The notes below the pieces were generated by a model. That model was not told the origin of the DNA, ran no database searches, and worked only from the letters and a program-made list of their open reading frames with translations. Made by a program: the position numbers and the translations under genes. DNA of 64,000 nt, from the NCBI RefSeq assembly GCF_004004555.2, contig NZ_SACP01000030.1, positions 1 through 64,000 on the forward strand. The letters run 5' to 3'. Below are positions 1-8,896 of this stretch, piece after piece. Numbering within the stretch: position 1 is the stretch's first letter; each line of letters opens with the position of its first letter. Source of the DNA: Methylobacterium oryzihabitans (lineage in GTDB: Bacteria > Pseudomonadota > Alphaproteobacteria > Rhizobiales > Beijerinckiaceae).

Positions 1-1593
1 GGCCCGCTGCGCCGCGGCGCGGCGCCCGCGGCCCCGGTTCCTCCGCGGGCCGGGGACGGCGAGGCGATCCTGGCGCCCGGCGCCCTGCGCGGGGCCGGGC
101 GGGGGCGCGATCTCGACCGGCTGTCCCGCACCCTGTTCCTGCGCATCTACCCGGTCATCGGCGCGGTGGTGCTGCTGACCCAGGTCGCGGTCGCGTGGGT
201 CAATTACGGCGACCAGATCCGCCTCTACGGCGAGCGCGCGGCGCTGACCGCGGCCCTCACCGCCAACGCGATCGCCGCGGCGGGCGCGGCCCGCCAGCCC
301 GACGCGGCCCGGTCGCAGCTCCACGCCCTGTCCCTCGACCCCGCCTTCCGCTCCGCCACCCTGCGCGACGGCGCCGGCGCCGTCGTGGCGAGCCTCGGCG
401 AGCCGCCCCGCGGGCGCAGCTTCGAGCTGGTCCAGGTCGCGGTCCCGGTGGCCCAGGCCGGAGGCCCGCCGGGACAGCTCACCGTCGTGCTCTCGGCCGA
501 GGCCCTGCGCGCCGGCGCCGAGAACCAGTTCCTGATCGCTCTCGCCGCATGCCTCGTGCTGATGCTGGCGGTCGTCGTCACCCTCGACGCCACGATGCGC
601 CGCCACGTCATCGCGCCGCTCCGGCGGCTCAACGCGGCGATGCGCGAGGTCGAGCACAAGCGCTGGACCACCGTCGACCTCGGCGGCGGCGCCCGGGCCG
701 GCAACGAGATCGACGCGATCGCCTCGGCCTTCAACCGGATGGTCGAGGGCCTGCGCAGCGGCGACGAGGCCCGGCACCTCCTCGCCGAGCTCGAACGGGC
801 CCATGCCCGCCTCGCCCGGGCCAACGCCCTGGTGCTGGAGAGCATCGGCTACGCCCGCCGGATCCAGGATTCGGTCCTGCCCGACCGCGCCGCCCTGGCC
901 CCGGCCGGGATCGAGGTCGCGGTGCTGTGGGAGCCGCTCCAGGTCGTCGGCGGCGATTCGTTCTGGATCGAGGATCTCGACGGCACCAGCATCCTGCTCG
1001 TGGCCGACTGCACCGGCCACGGCGTGCCCGGGGCGTTCCTGACCCTGATCGTGGCGACGGCCCTCGACCGCATCCTGCACGACCACGGCCTGCGCTCGCC
1101 CGCCGCGATCCTCGCCGCCCTCGACGGCATGGTGCGGGCGCGCCTGCGCCAGGATCGCCCCGGCTCGGATTCCGACGACGGCCTCGACTGCGCCGTCTGC
1201 GTCCTCGACCGGGGCGCCGGGACCTTGCGGTTCGCCGGCGCCGGCCTCGGCCTCGCGGTGATGGCGGAGGGCGGGATCACCCGCATCCGGGGCGCCCGGC
1301 GCGGCCTCGGCTACCGGCTCGGCGCCCGCGCCCCGGAGCCGCCCGCCGACGTCGCGGTGCCGCTCGCGCCGGGCGCGGCGTTCTACCTGATGACCGACGG
1401 CGTGACCGACCAGATGGGCGGCGAACGCCGCCGGCTGCTGGGCCATTCGGGCGTCGCCGCGATGCTGCTGCGCCACGGCGCCCTGCCGCTCGACGCCCAG
1501 GTGCGGGCGCTGGAGGCCGACCTCGCCGCGTGGCGCGGCGACGAGCCGAGGCGGGACGACATGACCCTGCTGGCGTTCCGGCCGCGAGGGTGA
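1..1593 (+). CDS. PP2C/SpoIIE-family serine phosphatase with HAMP domain (5' end cut by window)
   Basis: The reading frame is open from base 1, so the true start lies upstream and 530 residues are visible. A membrane helix lies near residues 49-66, followed by a roughly 110-residue periplasmic region, a second helix near 177-198, a HAMP linker to about 250 and a short coiled coil. The C-terminal half is a SpoIIE-type PP2C phosphatase with metal-binding motifs GGDSFW (about 317) and DCTGHGVPGA (about 336) and the closing DDMTLLAF. This build matches SiaA/RsbU-like sensors that dephosphorylate an anti-sigma-antagonist type partner. Such a partner would be upstream and is not visible. The 3' end abuts a palindrome (1599-1630). 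Confidence 0.85.
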   Translation, partial: GPLRRGAAPAAPVPPRAGDGEAILAPGALRGAGRGRDLDRLSRTLFLRIYPVIGAVVLLTQVAVAWVNYGDQIRLYGERAALTAALTANAIAAAGAARQPDAARSQLHALSLDPAFRSATLRDGAGAVVASLGEPPRGRSFELVQVAVPVAQAGGPPGQLTVVLSAEALRAGAENQFLIALAACLVLMLAVVVTLDATMRRHVIAPLRRLNAAMREVEHKRWTTVDLGGGARAGNEIDAIASAFNRMVEGLRSGDEARHLLAELERAHARLARANALVLESIGYARRIQDSVLPDRAALAPAGIEVAVLWEPLQVVGGDSFWIEDLDGTSILLVADCTGHGVPGAFLTLIVATALDRILHDHGLRSPAAILAALDGMVRARLRQDRPGSDSDDGLDCAVCVLDRGAGTLRFAGAGLGLAVMAEGGITRIRGARRGLGYRLGARAPEPPADVAVPLAPGAAFYLMTDGVTDQMGGERRRLLGHSGVAAMLLRHGALPLDAQVRALEADLAAWRGDEPRRDDMTLLAFRPRG

Positions 1594-1638
1594 GGCGTCC
1601 AGGGCAATCGCTCCGAAGCGACTGCCCTGGTGAGGCGT
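1591..1638. repeat. 32-bp palindrome flanked by 8-bp direct repeats
   Basis: Bases 1599-1630 form an almost perfect inverted repeat that opens with CCAGGGCAATCGCTC and closes with its complement. TGAGGCGT stands directly on both sides (1591-1598 and 1631-1638). The left copy contains the stop codon of the phosphatase gene. The palindrome matches 28 of 32 bases with one at 10680-10711. It could end transcription of the phosphatase, or be a small mobile palindrome with a target duplication. Confidence 0.7.
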
Positions 1639-1756
1639 ACTCCCCCTGTCGACAAGCCGCCCGCGCTCCTGTATGGAGCCGGCCAACTCACAACAGGATG
1701 CCGAAATCCTGCACCGGACCTCATCCCGAGGGCCGGGCGCCCGGCCGGAGCACGAC

Positions 1757-2149
1757 ATGAACATCATCCAACAGCTCGATCAGGAACAGATCGCCCACCT
1801 CAACAAGACGGTCCCGGACTTCGAGCCCGGCGACACGGTCATCGTGAACGTCAAGGTGAAGGAAGGCGAGCGCACCCGCGTCCAGGCCTACGAGGGCGTC
1901 GTGATCGCCCGCGCCGGCGCCGGCATCAACGAGAACTTCACCGTCCGCAAGATCTCCTACGGCGAGGGCGTCGAGCGCGTCTTCCCGATCTACTCGCCGC
2001 TGATCGACTCGATCAAGGTGAGCCGCCGCGGCAAGGTCCGCCGCGCCAAGCTCTATTACCTGCGCGATCGCCGCGGCAAGTCGGCCCGCATCGCCGAGCG
2101 CGCCGAGCGCGGCTCCGAGAAGGGAAAGAAGACCGTCGCTGCCGAATAA
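1757..2149 (+). CDS. rplS: 50S ribosomal protein L19
   Basis: This 130-residue protein begins MNIIQQLDQEQ and shows the L19 core, including FEPGDTVIVNVKVKEG, RVQAYEGVVIAR and GEGVERVFPIYSP, followed by the basic RRGKVRRAKLYYLR segment. L19 lies at the 30S-50S interface. The ATG at 1757 is chosen because the frame upstream shows no L19 similarity and the length fits the family. In many bacteria rplS ends an rpsP-rimM-trmD operon; here none of those genes precedes it. A strong hairpin follows (2174-2208). Confidence 0.97.
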   Translation: MNIIQQLDQEQIAHLNKTVPDFEPGDTVIVNVKVKEGERTRVQAYEGVVIARAGAGINENFTVRKISYGEGVERVFPIYSPLIDSIKVSRRGKVRRAKLYYLRDRRGKSARIAERAERGSEKGKKTVAAE

Positions 2150-2173
2150 TCCGGCGCTCCATCCCGTTTCTCG

Positions 2174-2208
2174 CGAAGGCCGTCTTCCCCTAGGCAAGGC
2201 GGCCTTCG
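2174..2208. terminator. Hairpin between convergent rplS and gtrA-like gene
   Basis: The arms CGAAGGCCGTCTT (2174-2186) and AAGGCGGCCTTCG (2196-2208) pair over 13 bp with one G-T wobble around a 9-nt loop. It lies between two convergent stop codons, so it can serve both strands. There is no long T tract. Confidence 0.7.
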
Positions 2209-2213
2209 TCGCG

Positions 2214-2660
2214 TCAGGGTACCGGGCGCGGCTGCGCGAAGGTCCACAGCCGGTGGCCGGCGAAGTTCCAGAACAGGACGAGGCCGGTGGTGAGGAGCTG
2301 CGCCGGCAGGTAGGCGAGGCCGGCGCCGCGGGTGAGCCCGCGCATCACGCCCCAGGTCAGGCCGAGCCCGACCGTCGCCACGACGGCGAAGCGCCAGCCC
2401 GCCTCGGCGTGGGGCCGCTCGCTGGCATAGGTGAGGCGCCGATTGAGCCCGTAGGAGGCGACGCCCCCGGCGACGTAGCCGGTCATCGCCGACGGGACCG
2501 GATCGACCGCCAGCGCCTCGACCAGGAGGACGAGCAGGCCGTAATGCACGGCGAGCGCCACGAGGCTCACCGCCACGTAGACGACGAACTGGCGGCCCAG
2601 CGCGGTCAGACCCTCCCTGCGCGACAGGATCGGGCTTCCGGTCACGCGTTCGATTCCCAT
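2214..2660 (-). CDS. GtrA-family membrane protein
   Basis: The 148-residue product has about four hydrophobic helices and the GtrA pattern, with conserved segments GYVAGGVASYGLNRRLTY and LLTTGLVLFWNFAGHRLWTF. GtrA proteins are small inner-membrane proteins linked to export or flipping of lipid-linked sugars for surface polysaccharides; the substrate cannot be read here. The ATG at 2660 is preferred because residues before it are low-complexity Arg/Gly. It lies 79 nt downstream of the SDR gene on the same strand, so the two may be co-transcribed. Confidence 0.8.
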   Translation of the reverse strand: MGIERVTGSPILSRREGLTALGRQFVVYVAVSLVALAVHYGLLVLLVEALAVDPVPSAMTGYVAGGVASYGLNRRLTYASERPHAEAGWRFAVVATVGLGLTWGVMRGLTRGAGLAYLPAQLLTTGLVLFWNFAGHRLWTFAQPRPVP

Positions 2661-2739
2661 TCCGCCCCCGCCGGCTCCCGCATCGCGGACCCGTTCCCTG
2701 TGGCGGGGCGGGACTGAACCGGAGATGACGGCCTCCGGA

Positions 2740-3507
2740 TCAGCCCTGGATCCGGGCCGCGACCTTGCGGCTGAGGCGCCGCGGCGCGAGGCGGGCGCCG
2801 AGCACCGCGGCACGGTTGGCGAGGCCGGTCACCACCACGGCCCGACCGGCGCAATGGCCGTCCACCGCGATCCGCGCCACCGCCTCCGCGCTCATCCCGC
2901 CGCGCCGGCGGCGCGATCCCCACTCCCCGGCCCTCGCATTGAACTCCGTCGCGGTCGTCCCCGGGCAGGCGGCGGTGACCACCACCCCGTGCGGCCGCGC
3001 CTCCTCGTGCAGGGCTTCCGACAGCGACAGCAGGTACGCCTTGGTGGCGTGATAGACTGCCATGTTGGGCCCCGGCAGGTAGGCCACCACCGAGGCGACG
3101 TTCAGGATGCCGCCCCGCCGCCGGGCGATCAGGTCCGGCAGGATCAGGCGCGCCAGCATCGTCGGCGCCGCGACGTTGAGCGCGATCATCCCGGCGACAT
3201 CCGCCTCGGGATGCGAGACCAGACGCCCGCGAAGGCCGAACCCGGCATTGTTGACCAGCGTGTGCAGGGCGATGCCGCGCTCGGCGACCCGGGCGAGGAG
3301 GCGTCCCGGCGCCTCCGGCTCGGCGAGGTCCGCGGGAACCACCTCCACCGGCACGAGGCCGCCCAATTCGGCGGCGAGATCCCGGAGCCGGTCCTCGCGC
3401 CGGGCGGTCAGCACCAGGGCGTGACCGCGGGCCGCGAAGGCCCGGGCGATCGCCGCGCCGATGCCGCTCGACGCTCCCGTCACCAACGTCCAGTCGCGTG
3501 CGTCCAT
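2740..3507 (-). CDS. Short-chain dehydrogenase/reductase
   Basis: A classical SDR of 255 residues. It has the nucleotide-binding glycine motif TGASSGIG (residues 10-17), NNAG (86-89), a catalytic Ser in NVASVV (139) and the YHATK pair (Tyr152, Lys156). The family reduces or oxidises hydroxyl and carbonyl groups with NAD(P)H; ARREDRL after the second strand suggests NADP(H), which is inference. The substrate is unknown. The ATG at 3507 is preferred over an upstream in-frame Met because SDR similarity begins right after it. It diverges from the prlF-yhaV operon. Confidence 0.88.
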   Translation of the reverse strand: MDARDWTLVTGASSGIGAAIARAFAARGHALVLTARREDRLRDLAAELGGLVPVEVVPADLAEPEAPGRLLARVAERGIALHTLVNNAGFGLRGRLVSHPEADVAGMIALNVAAPTMLARLILPDLIARRRGGILNVASVVAYLPGPNMAVYHATKAYLLSLSEALHEEARPHGVVVTAACPGTTATEFNARAGEWGSRRRRGGMSAEAVARIAVDGHCAGRAVVVTGLANRAAVLGARLAPRRLSRKVAARIQG

Positions 3508-3580
3508 CGGTGTCTCCGCGTTCCCGTCCTCACGCAGGCCCGACGACCCGTCGAGGGGGGGATCGGCGGACTTGATCGGC

Positions 3581-3594
3581 AATGCAAATGCATT
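3581..3594. promoter_or_regulatory. Inverted repeat upstream of prlF, likely operator
   Basis: AATGCA and TGCATT are perfect inverted copies separated by AA, 30 bp before the prlF start in the SDR-prlF divergent region. This A/T-rich site stands out in a GC-rich background. AbrB-fold antitoxins usually bind such repeats to repress their own operon. The role is inferred. Confidence 0.5.
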
Positions 3595-3623
3595 ACCCTC
3601 CTGCGGATGCAAGGGACGCGACC

Positions 3624-3962
3624 ATGACCAAGCCGGCTGGCCTTCTGGAGATCCCCGCCACGATCACCGAGCGGGGACAGACCACGGTCCCGGCGGCGGT
3701 GCGGCGGATGCTTCGGTTGGGCGAGTCCCGGCGCGTCGTCTTCCGCGGACTCCCCGACGGCACGGTCGTCATCGCCAGGGCGGATCCTCCGGCCGGGGAC
3801 GATCCGGCGCTCGGTCCGTTCCTGGACCTGCTGGAGCGCGATCTCGCGGAGCGGCCGGAGGCCATCGGGCCCGTTCCCCGAGACCTCTACCGGCGTGCCG
3901 CGGCCTTGGTCGAGGGCGTCGAGGTCGATCTCGACCAACCTCTGCCGGACGACGAGGAGTGA
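3624..3962 (+). CDS. prlF: PrlF-type antitoxin (AbrB/SpoVT fold)
   Basis: The 112-residue protein has an N-terminal AbrB-like DNA-binding hairpin (ITERGQTTVPAAVRRML, about residues 12-28) and an acidic C-terminal half ending DQPLPDDEE, which probably binds the toxin. PrlF neutralises the ribonuclease YhaV and represses the shared promoter. Its stop overlaps the toxin start by 4 nt (GTGA), which points to coupled translation. The ATG at 3624 is preferred over one at 3582, which would fall within the putative operator. Confidence 0.87.
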   Translation: MTKPAGLLEIPATITERGQTTVPAAVRRMLRLGESRRVVFRGLPDGTVVIARADPPAGDDPALGPFLDLLERDLAERPEAIGPVPRDLYRRAAALVEGVEVDLDQPLPDDEE

Positions 3963-4510
3963 GCGACGATCCCCCGGTCATCAACGGGTGGACGATCTAC
4001 GCGCACCCGCTGTTCCTGAATCAACTCGAAGGCTTCGTCGCCGATGTCGAGAAGGCCAGGTCGAAGGACCCGGAGGGATTTTCGCGGAAGCGCGCGGCCA
4101 AGCTGCTCGCGGCGGTCCTGAGGGTCGCGTTCGAGATCATCCCGGAGGACCCGACCCGGCCCGAGTACCGTCAGGGCGGTACCCTCGGCGACGGCCACGC
4201 GCATTGGCGCCGCGTGAAGTTCCTGCAGCAGTTCCGGTTGTTCTTCCGCTTCAGGGCCAGCGGCGGGAGCCGGGTGATCGTTCTCGCCTGGGTGAACGAC
4301 GAGACCACCCTGCGGGCCTATGGACGCCGGTCCGATGCCTATGCGGTCTTCCGGGGGATGCTCCACAAGGGCGATCCGCCCGACGACTGGAGCGCACTGG
4401 TGGCGGCTGCGGCCAGCCGATCGGCGCGCGCGCGCCTCGGACGATCCCGCGCCGCGACGCCGGTGCCGGCCACGCCACCGGAGCCGGGGCCGCCGGACGG
4501 GGCGGATTGA
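3959..4510 (+). CDS. yhaV: YhaV-type toxin, RelE-superfamily mRNA endonuclease
   Basis: The GTG start at 3959 overlaps the prlF stop. The protein (183 residues) shows the YhaV pattern throughout: NGWTIYAHPLF, KDPEGFSRKRAAKLLAAV, WRRVKFLQQFRLFFRF, VIVLAWVNDETTLRAYGRRSDAY and GDPPDDW. YhaV cleaves mRNA at the ribosome and slows growth when free of PrlF. Compared with the usual roughly 155 residues, there is a C-terminal tail of about 30 residues rich in Ala, Arg and Pro. The core looks intact, so the system is probably active. Confidence 0.88.
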   Translation: MSDDPPVINGWTIYAHPLFLNQLEGFVADVEKARSKDPEGFSRKRAAKLLAAVLRVAFEIIPEDPTRPEYRQGGTLGDGHAHWRRVKFLQQFRLFFRFRASGGSRVIVLAWVNDETTLRAYGRRSDAYAVFRGMLHKGDPPDDWSALVAAAASRSARARLGRSRAATPVPATPPEPGPPDGAD

Positions 4511-4745
4511 CCCGACGGCGTGCCGGACACCCGGATGCGCCGCCCGGGCCGCTCACCGGATCGTCGCCGTCCACCGTGCCGGCGCTCTCCGATTCCGCCC
4601 GCCCTTCCTTTTCGCGCTCGCTCAATGGTATAGGCGCGCAACGACAATCCCCGCCGCTCCGGATCCCCTCGCCCGCGGCCGCCCTCCCGGGTGGCACTTC
4701 GCCGGCGCGAAGACCGGCGCGCGCCGCACGAGACCGAAGCGCCCG

Positions 4746-7700
4746 ATGCCCAAGCGCACCGACATCTCCTCCATCCTCATCATCGGCGCGGGCCCGATCG
4801 TCATCGGGCAGGCGTGCGAGTTCGACTATTCCGGTACCCAGGCGTGCAAGGCCCTGCGCGAGGAGGGCTACCGGATCGTGCTGGTCAACTCGAACCCGGC
4901 GACGATCATGACCGATCCGGAGATGGCCGACGCGACCTATGTCGAGCCGATCACGCCCGAGATCGTCGCCAAGATCATCGAGAAGGAGCGCCCCGACGCG
5001 CTGCTGCCGACGATGGGCGGCCAGACCGCGCTGAACTGCGCGCTGTCGCTCAAGCGGATGGGCGTGCTGGAAAAATTCGGCGTCCAGATGATCGGCGCCA
5101 CCGCCGAGGCGATCGACAAGGCGGAGGACCGCAGCCTCTTTCGCGACGCGATGACCAAGATCGGGCTGGAGACCCCGAAATCGGCGCTGGCCAACGCCTC
5201 GGCCGCCAAGAAGGGCGACCGTGACGCCTACCTCGCCGAAATCGCCCGGATCGAGGCCGCCGAGAGCGACCCGGCCGCCCGGAAGGCGGCGCTCGCCGCC
5301 TACGAGCGGAAGTGGGCCGCCGGCGAGGCCGACCGGCGCAAGCGCTACAGCGAGCACGCGCTCGGCCAGGCCCTGATCGCGCTCGCCGAGGTCGGCCTGC
5401 CGGCGATCATCCGGCCGTCCTTCACCATGGGCGGCACCGGCGGCGGCATCGCCTACAACCGGGAAGAGTTCCTCGACATCGTCGAGCGCGGCATCGACGC
5501 CTCGCCGACCAACGAGGTCCTGATCGAGGAATCGGTGCTCGGCTGGAAGGAGTACGAGATGGAGGTCGTCCGCGACAAGGCGGACAACTGCATCATCGTC
5601 TGCTCGATCGAGAACCTCGACCCGATGGGGGTCCATACCGGCGACTCGATCACCGTCGCGCCGGCCCTGACGCTCACCGACAAGGAGTATCAGGTGATGC
5701 GCGACGCCTCCCTCGCGGTCCTGCGCGAGATCGGCGTCGAGACCGGCGGCTCCAACGTGCAGTTCGCGATCGACCCGAAGACCGGGCGGATGATCGTGAT
5801 CGAGATGAACCCGCGGGTGTCGCGCTCGTCGGCGCTGGCCTCGAAGGCGACGGGCTTCCCGATCGCTAAGGTCGCGGCCAAGCTCGCGGTCGGCTACACC
5901 CTCGACGAGATCGCCAACGACATCACCGGCGGCGCCACCCCGGCCTCGTTCGAGCCGACGATCGACTACGTCGTCACCAAGATCCCGCGCTTCGCCTTCG
6001 AGAAGTTCCCGGGCGCCGAGCCGACGCTGACCACCGCGATGAAGTCGGTCGGCGAGGCGATGGCGATCGGGCGCTGCTTCGCCGAATCGCTCCAGAAGGC
6101 CCTGCGCTCGCTGGAGACCGGGCTCACCGGCCTCGACGACATCGAGATCGAGGGGCTGGGCAAGGGCGACGACCGCAACGCGATCAAGGCGGCGCTCGGC
6201 ACGCCGACCCCGGACCGGCTGCTGAAGGTCGCCCAGGCCCTGCGCCTCGGGATCAGCCACGAGGACGTTTACGCCTCCTGCGCCATCGACCCGTGGTTCC
6301 TGGAGCAGCTCCAGGCGATCGTCGACCTCGAGACCAAGGTGCGCCGCTTCGGCCTGCCGAAGACCCCCGGCGCCTTCCGCCAGCTCAAGGCCGCGGGCTT
6401 CTCCGACGCCCGGCTCGCGGTTCTCGCCCGAACCGACGAGGCGGCGGTGCGCGAGGCCCGGCGGGCGTTGCAGGTGCGTCCTGTGTTCAAGCGCATCGAC
6501 ACCTGCGCGGCCGAGTTCAAGGCGCCGACCGCCTACATGTACTCGACCTACGTCGCGCCCTTCGCCGGCGCGGTCGCGGACGAGGCGCTGCCCTCGGACA
6601 AGAAGAAGGTCATCATCCTCGGCGGCGGCCCGAACCGGATCGGGCAAGGCATCGAGTTCGACTATTGCTGCTGCCACGCCTGCTTCGCGCTGTCGGATGC
6701 CGGCTACGAGACCATCATGGTCAACTGCAACCCGGAGACGGTCTCGACCGACTACGACACCTCGGACCGGCTGTACTTCGAGCCGCTGACTGCCGAGGAC
6801 GTGCTGGAGATCATCGAGACCGAGCGGCAGGCCGGCACCCTGCACGGCGTCATCGTGCAGTTCGGCGGCCAGACCCCGCTGAAGCTCGCCCGCGCCCTGG
6901 AGGAGGCCGGCGTGCCGATCCTCGGCACCTCGCCGGACGCGATCGACCTCGCCGAGGACCGCGACCAGTTCAAGCGCCTGCTCGATAAGCTGCACCTGAA
7001 GCAGCCGAAGAACGGCATCGCCTTCTCGGTCGAGCAGAGCCGGCTCGTCGCCGCCGATCTCGGCCTGCCCTTCGTGGTGCGCCCGAGCTACGTGCTCGGC
7101 GGGCGCGCGATGGCGATCATCCGCGACGAGACGCAGTTCGCCGACTACCTGCTCGACACCCTGCCGAGCCTGATCCCGTCCGACGTCAAGGCGCGCTACC
7201 CCAACGACAAGACCGGCCAGATCAACACGGTGCTGGGCAAGAACCCGCTGCTGTTCGACCGCTACCTCGCCGACGCGATCGAGGTCGACGTCGACGCGGT
7301 CTGCGACGGCACCGACGTCTACATCGCCGGCATCATGGAGCACATCGAGGAGGCGGGCATCCATTCGGGCGATTCCGCCTGCTCGCTGCCGCCGCGCTCG
7401 CTACCCCCTGAGACCATCGCCGAACTGGAGCGCCAGACCCGCGCGATGGCCCTGGCGCTGAAGGTCGGCGGCCTGATGAACGTGCAGTACGCGATCAAGG
7501 ACGGGGTGATCCACGTCCTGGAGGTCAACCCGCGCGCCTCGCGCACGGTGCCGTTCGTCGCCAAGGTGATCGGCGAGCCGATCGCCAAGATCGCCGCCCG
7601 GATCATGGCCGGCGAGCGGCTGGCCGATTTCGGCCTCAAGCCCAAGACCTTGGCCCACATTGCGGTCAAGGAGGCGGTTTTTCCCTTCGCCCGCTTCCCA

Positions 7701-8219
7701 GGCGTCGACGTGCTGCTCGGGCCGGAGATGCGCTCGACCGGCGAGGTGATCGGCCTCGACCGCGGCTTCGGCGTCGCCTTCGCCAAGAGCCAGCTCGGCT
7801 CCGGCACCCAGGTGCCGAAGGCCGGCACGGTCTTCGTGTCGGTGCGCGACGACGACAAGGCCCGGATCCTGCCGGCGGTGCGGATGCTGGCCGATCTCGG
7901 CTTTTCGGTGCTGGCGACCACCGGCACCCAGGTCTACCTCGCGCGGAACGGCGTCGCGGCGACCCGCATCAACAAGGTGCTGGAGGGCCGGCCGCACGTC
8001 GTCGACGCGATCAAGAACGGCGGCATCCACCTCGTGTTCAACACCACCGAGGGCGCCGGGGCGCTGTCGGACTCCCGGTCCCTGCGCCGGGCGGCCCTCT
8101 TGCATAAAGTGCCGTACTACACCACTCTCGCCGGTGCCATGGCCGCGGCCGAGGGGATCAAGGCCTATCTCGAGGGAGATCTCGAGGTGCGCGCCCTTCA
8201 GGAATACTTCGCGGCGTGA
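4746..8219 (+). CDS. carB: Carbamoyl-phosphate synthase large subunit
   Basis: The 1157-residue enzyme makes carbamoyl phosphate from bicarbonate, ATP and glutamine-derived ammonia for arginine and pyrimidine synthesis. Both ATP-grasp halves are complete: IRPSFTMGGTGGG and EMNPRVSRSSALASKATG in the first, VRPSYVLGGRAM and EVNPRASRTVPF in the second. The allosteric domain at the C-terminus has SVRDDDK and INTTEG-like segments. It is longer than the roughly 1075 residues of E. coli CarB because of an insertion near residue 160-215 and a shorter one in the second half. carA is not in the window. Confidence 0.97.
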   Translation: MPKRTDISSILIIGAGPIVIGQACEFDYSGTQACKALREEGYRIVLVNSNPATIMTDPEMADATYVEPITPEIVAKIIEKERPDALLPTMGGQTALNCALSLKRMGVLEKFGVQMIGATAEAIDKAEDRSLFRDAMTKIGLETPKSALANASAAKKGDRDAYLAEIARIEAAESDPAARKAALAAYERKWAAGEADRRKRYSEHALGQALIALAEVGLPAIIRPSFTMGGTGGGIAYNREEFLDIVERGIDASPTNEVLIEESVLGWKEYEMEVVRDKADNCIIVCSIENLDPMGVHTGDSITVAPALTLTDKEYQVMRDASLAVLREIGVETGGSNVQFAIDPKTGRMIVIEMNPRVSRSSALASKATGFPIAKVAAKLAVGYTLDEIANDITGGATPASFEPTIDYVVTKIPRFAFEKFPGAEPTLTTAMKSVGEAMAIGRCFAESLQKALRSLETGLTGLDDIEIEGLGKGDDRNAIKAALGTPTPDRLLKVAQALRLGISHEDVYASCAIDPWFLEQLQAIVDLETKVRRFGLPKTPGAFRQLKAAGFSDARLAVLARTDEAAVREARRALQVRPVFKRIDTCAAEFKAPTAYMYSTYVAPFAGAVADEALPSDKKKVIILGGGPNRIGQGIEFDYCCCHACFALSDAGYETIMVNCNPETVSTDYDTSDRLYFEPLTAEDVLEIIETERQAGTLHGVIVQFGGQTPLKLARALEEAGVPILGTSPDAIDLAEDRDQFKRLLDKLHLKQPKNGIAFSVEQSRLVAADLGLPFVVRPSYVLGGRAMAIIRDETQFADYLLDTLPSLIPSDVKARYPNDKTGQINTVLGKNPLLFDRYLADAIEVDVDAVCDGTDVYIAGIMEHIEEAGIHSGDSACSLPPRSLPPETIAELERQTRAMALALKVGGLMNVQYAIKDGVIHVLEVNPRASRTVPFVAKVIGEPIAKIAARIMAGERLADFGLKPKTLAHIAVKEAVFPFARFPGVDVLLGPEMRSTGEVIGLDRGFGVAFAKSQLGSGTQVPKAGTVFVSVRDDDKARILPAVRMLADLGFSVLATTGTQVYLARNGVAATRINKVLEGRPHVVDAIKNGGIHLVFNTTEGAGALSDSRSLRRAALLHKVPYYTTLAGAMAAAEGIKAYLEGDLEVRALQEYFAA

Positions 8220-8347
8220 GCGGCAGCGGGACAGGCGCGCCCGCATCCGACACCCCGCGCCGCGCGCGTGGGACGGTTCAGTTCAGGCCCGGTGGAGTGC
8301 GGCGGCGCATTCCCCGGGCCCATTGCTTGTGACGCGAGACAACGACG

Positions 8348-8824
8348 ATGGACAAGGTTCCGATCACGATCCGGGGGTTCGCCGCTCTGGAGGAAGAGCT
8401 GAAGCATCGCCAGCAGGTCGAGCGCCCGCGCATCATCCAGGCGATCGCCGAGGCGAGGGCGCTCGGCGACCTCTCCGAGAACGCCGAGTACCACGCCGCC
8501 AAGGAAGCCCAGTCGCACAACGAGGGCCGGGTCCTGGAACTGGAGAGCCTGATCGCCCGCGCCGAGGTCATCGACGTCACCAAGCTCTCGGGCTCGAAGA
8601 TCAAGTTCGGCGCCACCGTGAAGCTCGTCGACGAGGACACCGAGGAGGAGAAGACCTACCAGATCGTCGGCGAGCCCGAGGCCGACGTGCGCTCGGGCCG
8701 GGTCTCGATCACCTCTCCGATCGCCCGGGCGCTGATCGGCAAGGGCGTCGGCGACACCGTCGAGGTGTCCACCCCCGGCGGCGGCAAGTCCTACGAGGTC
8801 GTCGGCGTCCGGTTCGGCGCCTGA
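8348..8824 (+). CDS. greA: Transcription elongation factor GreA
   Basis: The 158-residue protein has the N-terminal coiled coil with the conserved acidic tip GDLSENAEYHAAKE (about residues 39-52), which reaches the RNA polymerase active site. The C-terminal FKBP-like domain includes SPIARALIGKGVGD. GreA rescues stalled polymerase by stimulating transcript cleavage. It stands 128 nt after carB, an order common in Rhizobiales, and may share the transcript. Confidence 0.97.
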   Translation: MDKVPITIRGFAALEEELKHRQQVERPRIIQAIAEARALGDLSENAEYHAAKEAQSHNEGRVLELESLIARAEVIDVTKLSGSKIKFGATVKLVDEDTEEEKTYQIVGEPEADVRSGRVSITSPIARALIGKGVGDTVEVSTPGGGKSYEVVGVRFGA

Positions 8825-8896
8825 GCCGCTCGGGGCCGAAGCGTTGCCGTTCGCTCCCGTCCCGTCTATGCCGCGGGACCGAAGCGGGAGGATCCG

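Noticed and set aside
4251..7364. Very long open frame on the minus strand across carB
   Set aside because: It is antisense to carB, has a repetitive Arg/Val/Leu/Asp composition typical of reversed GC-rich coding sequence, and shows no family motif.
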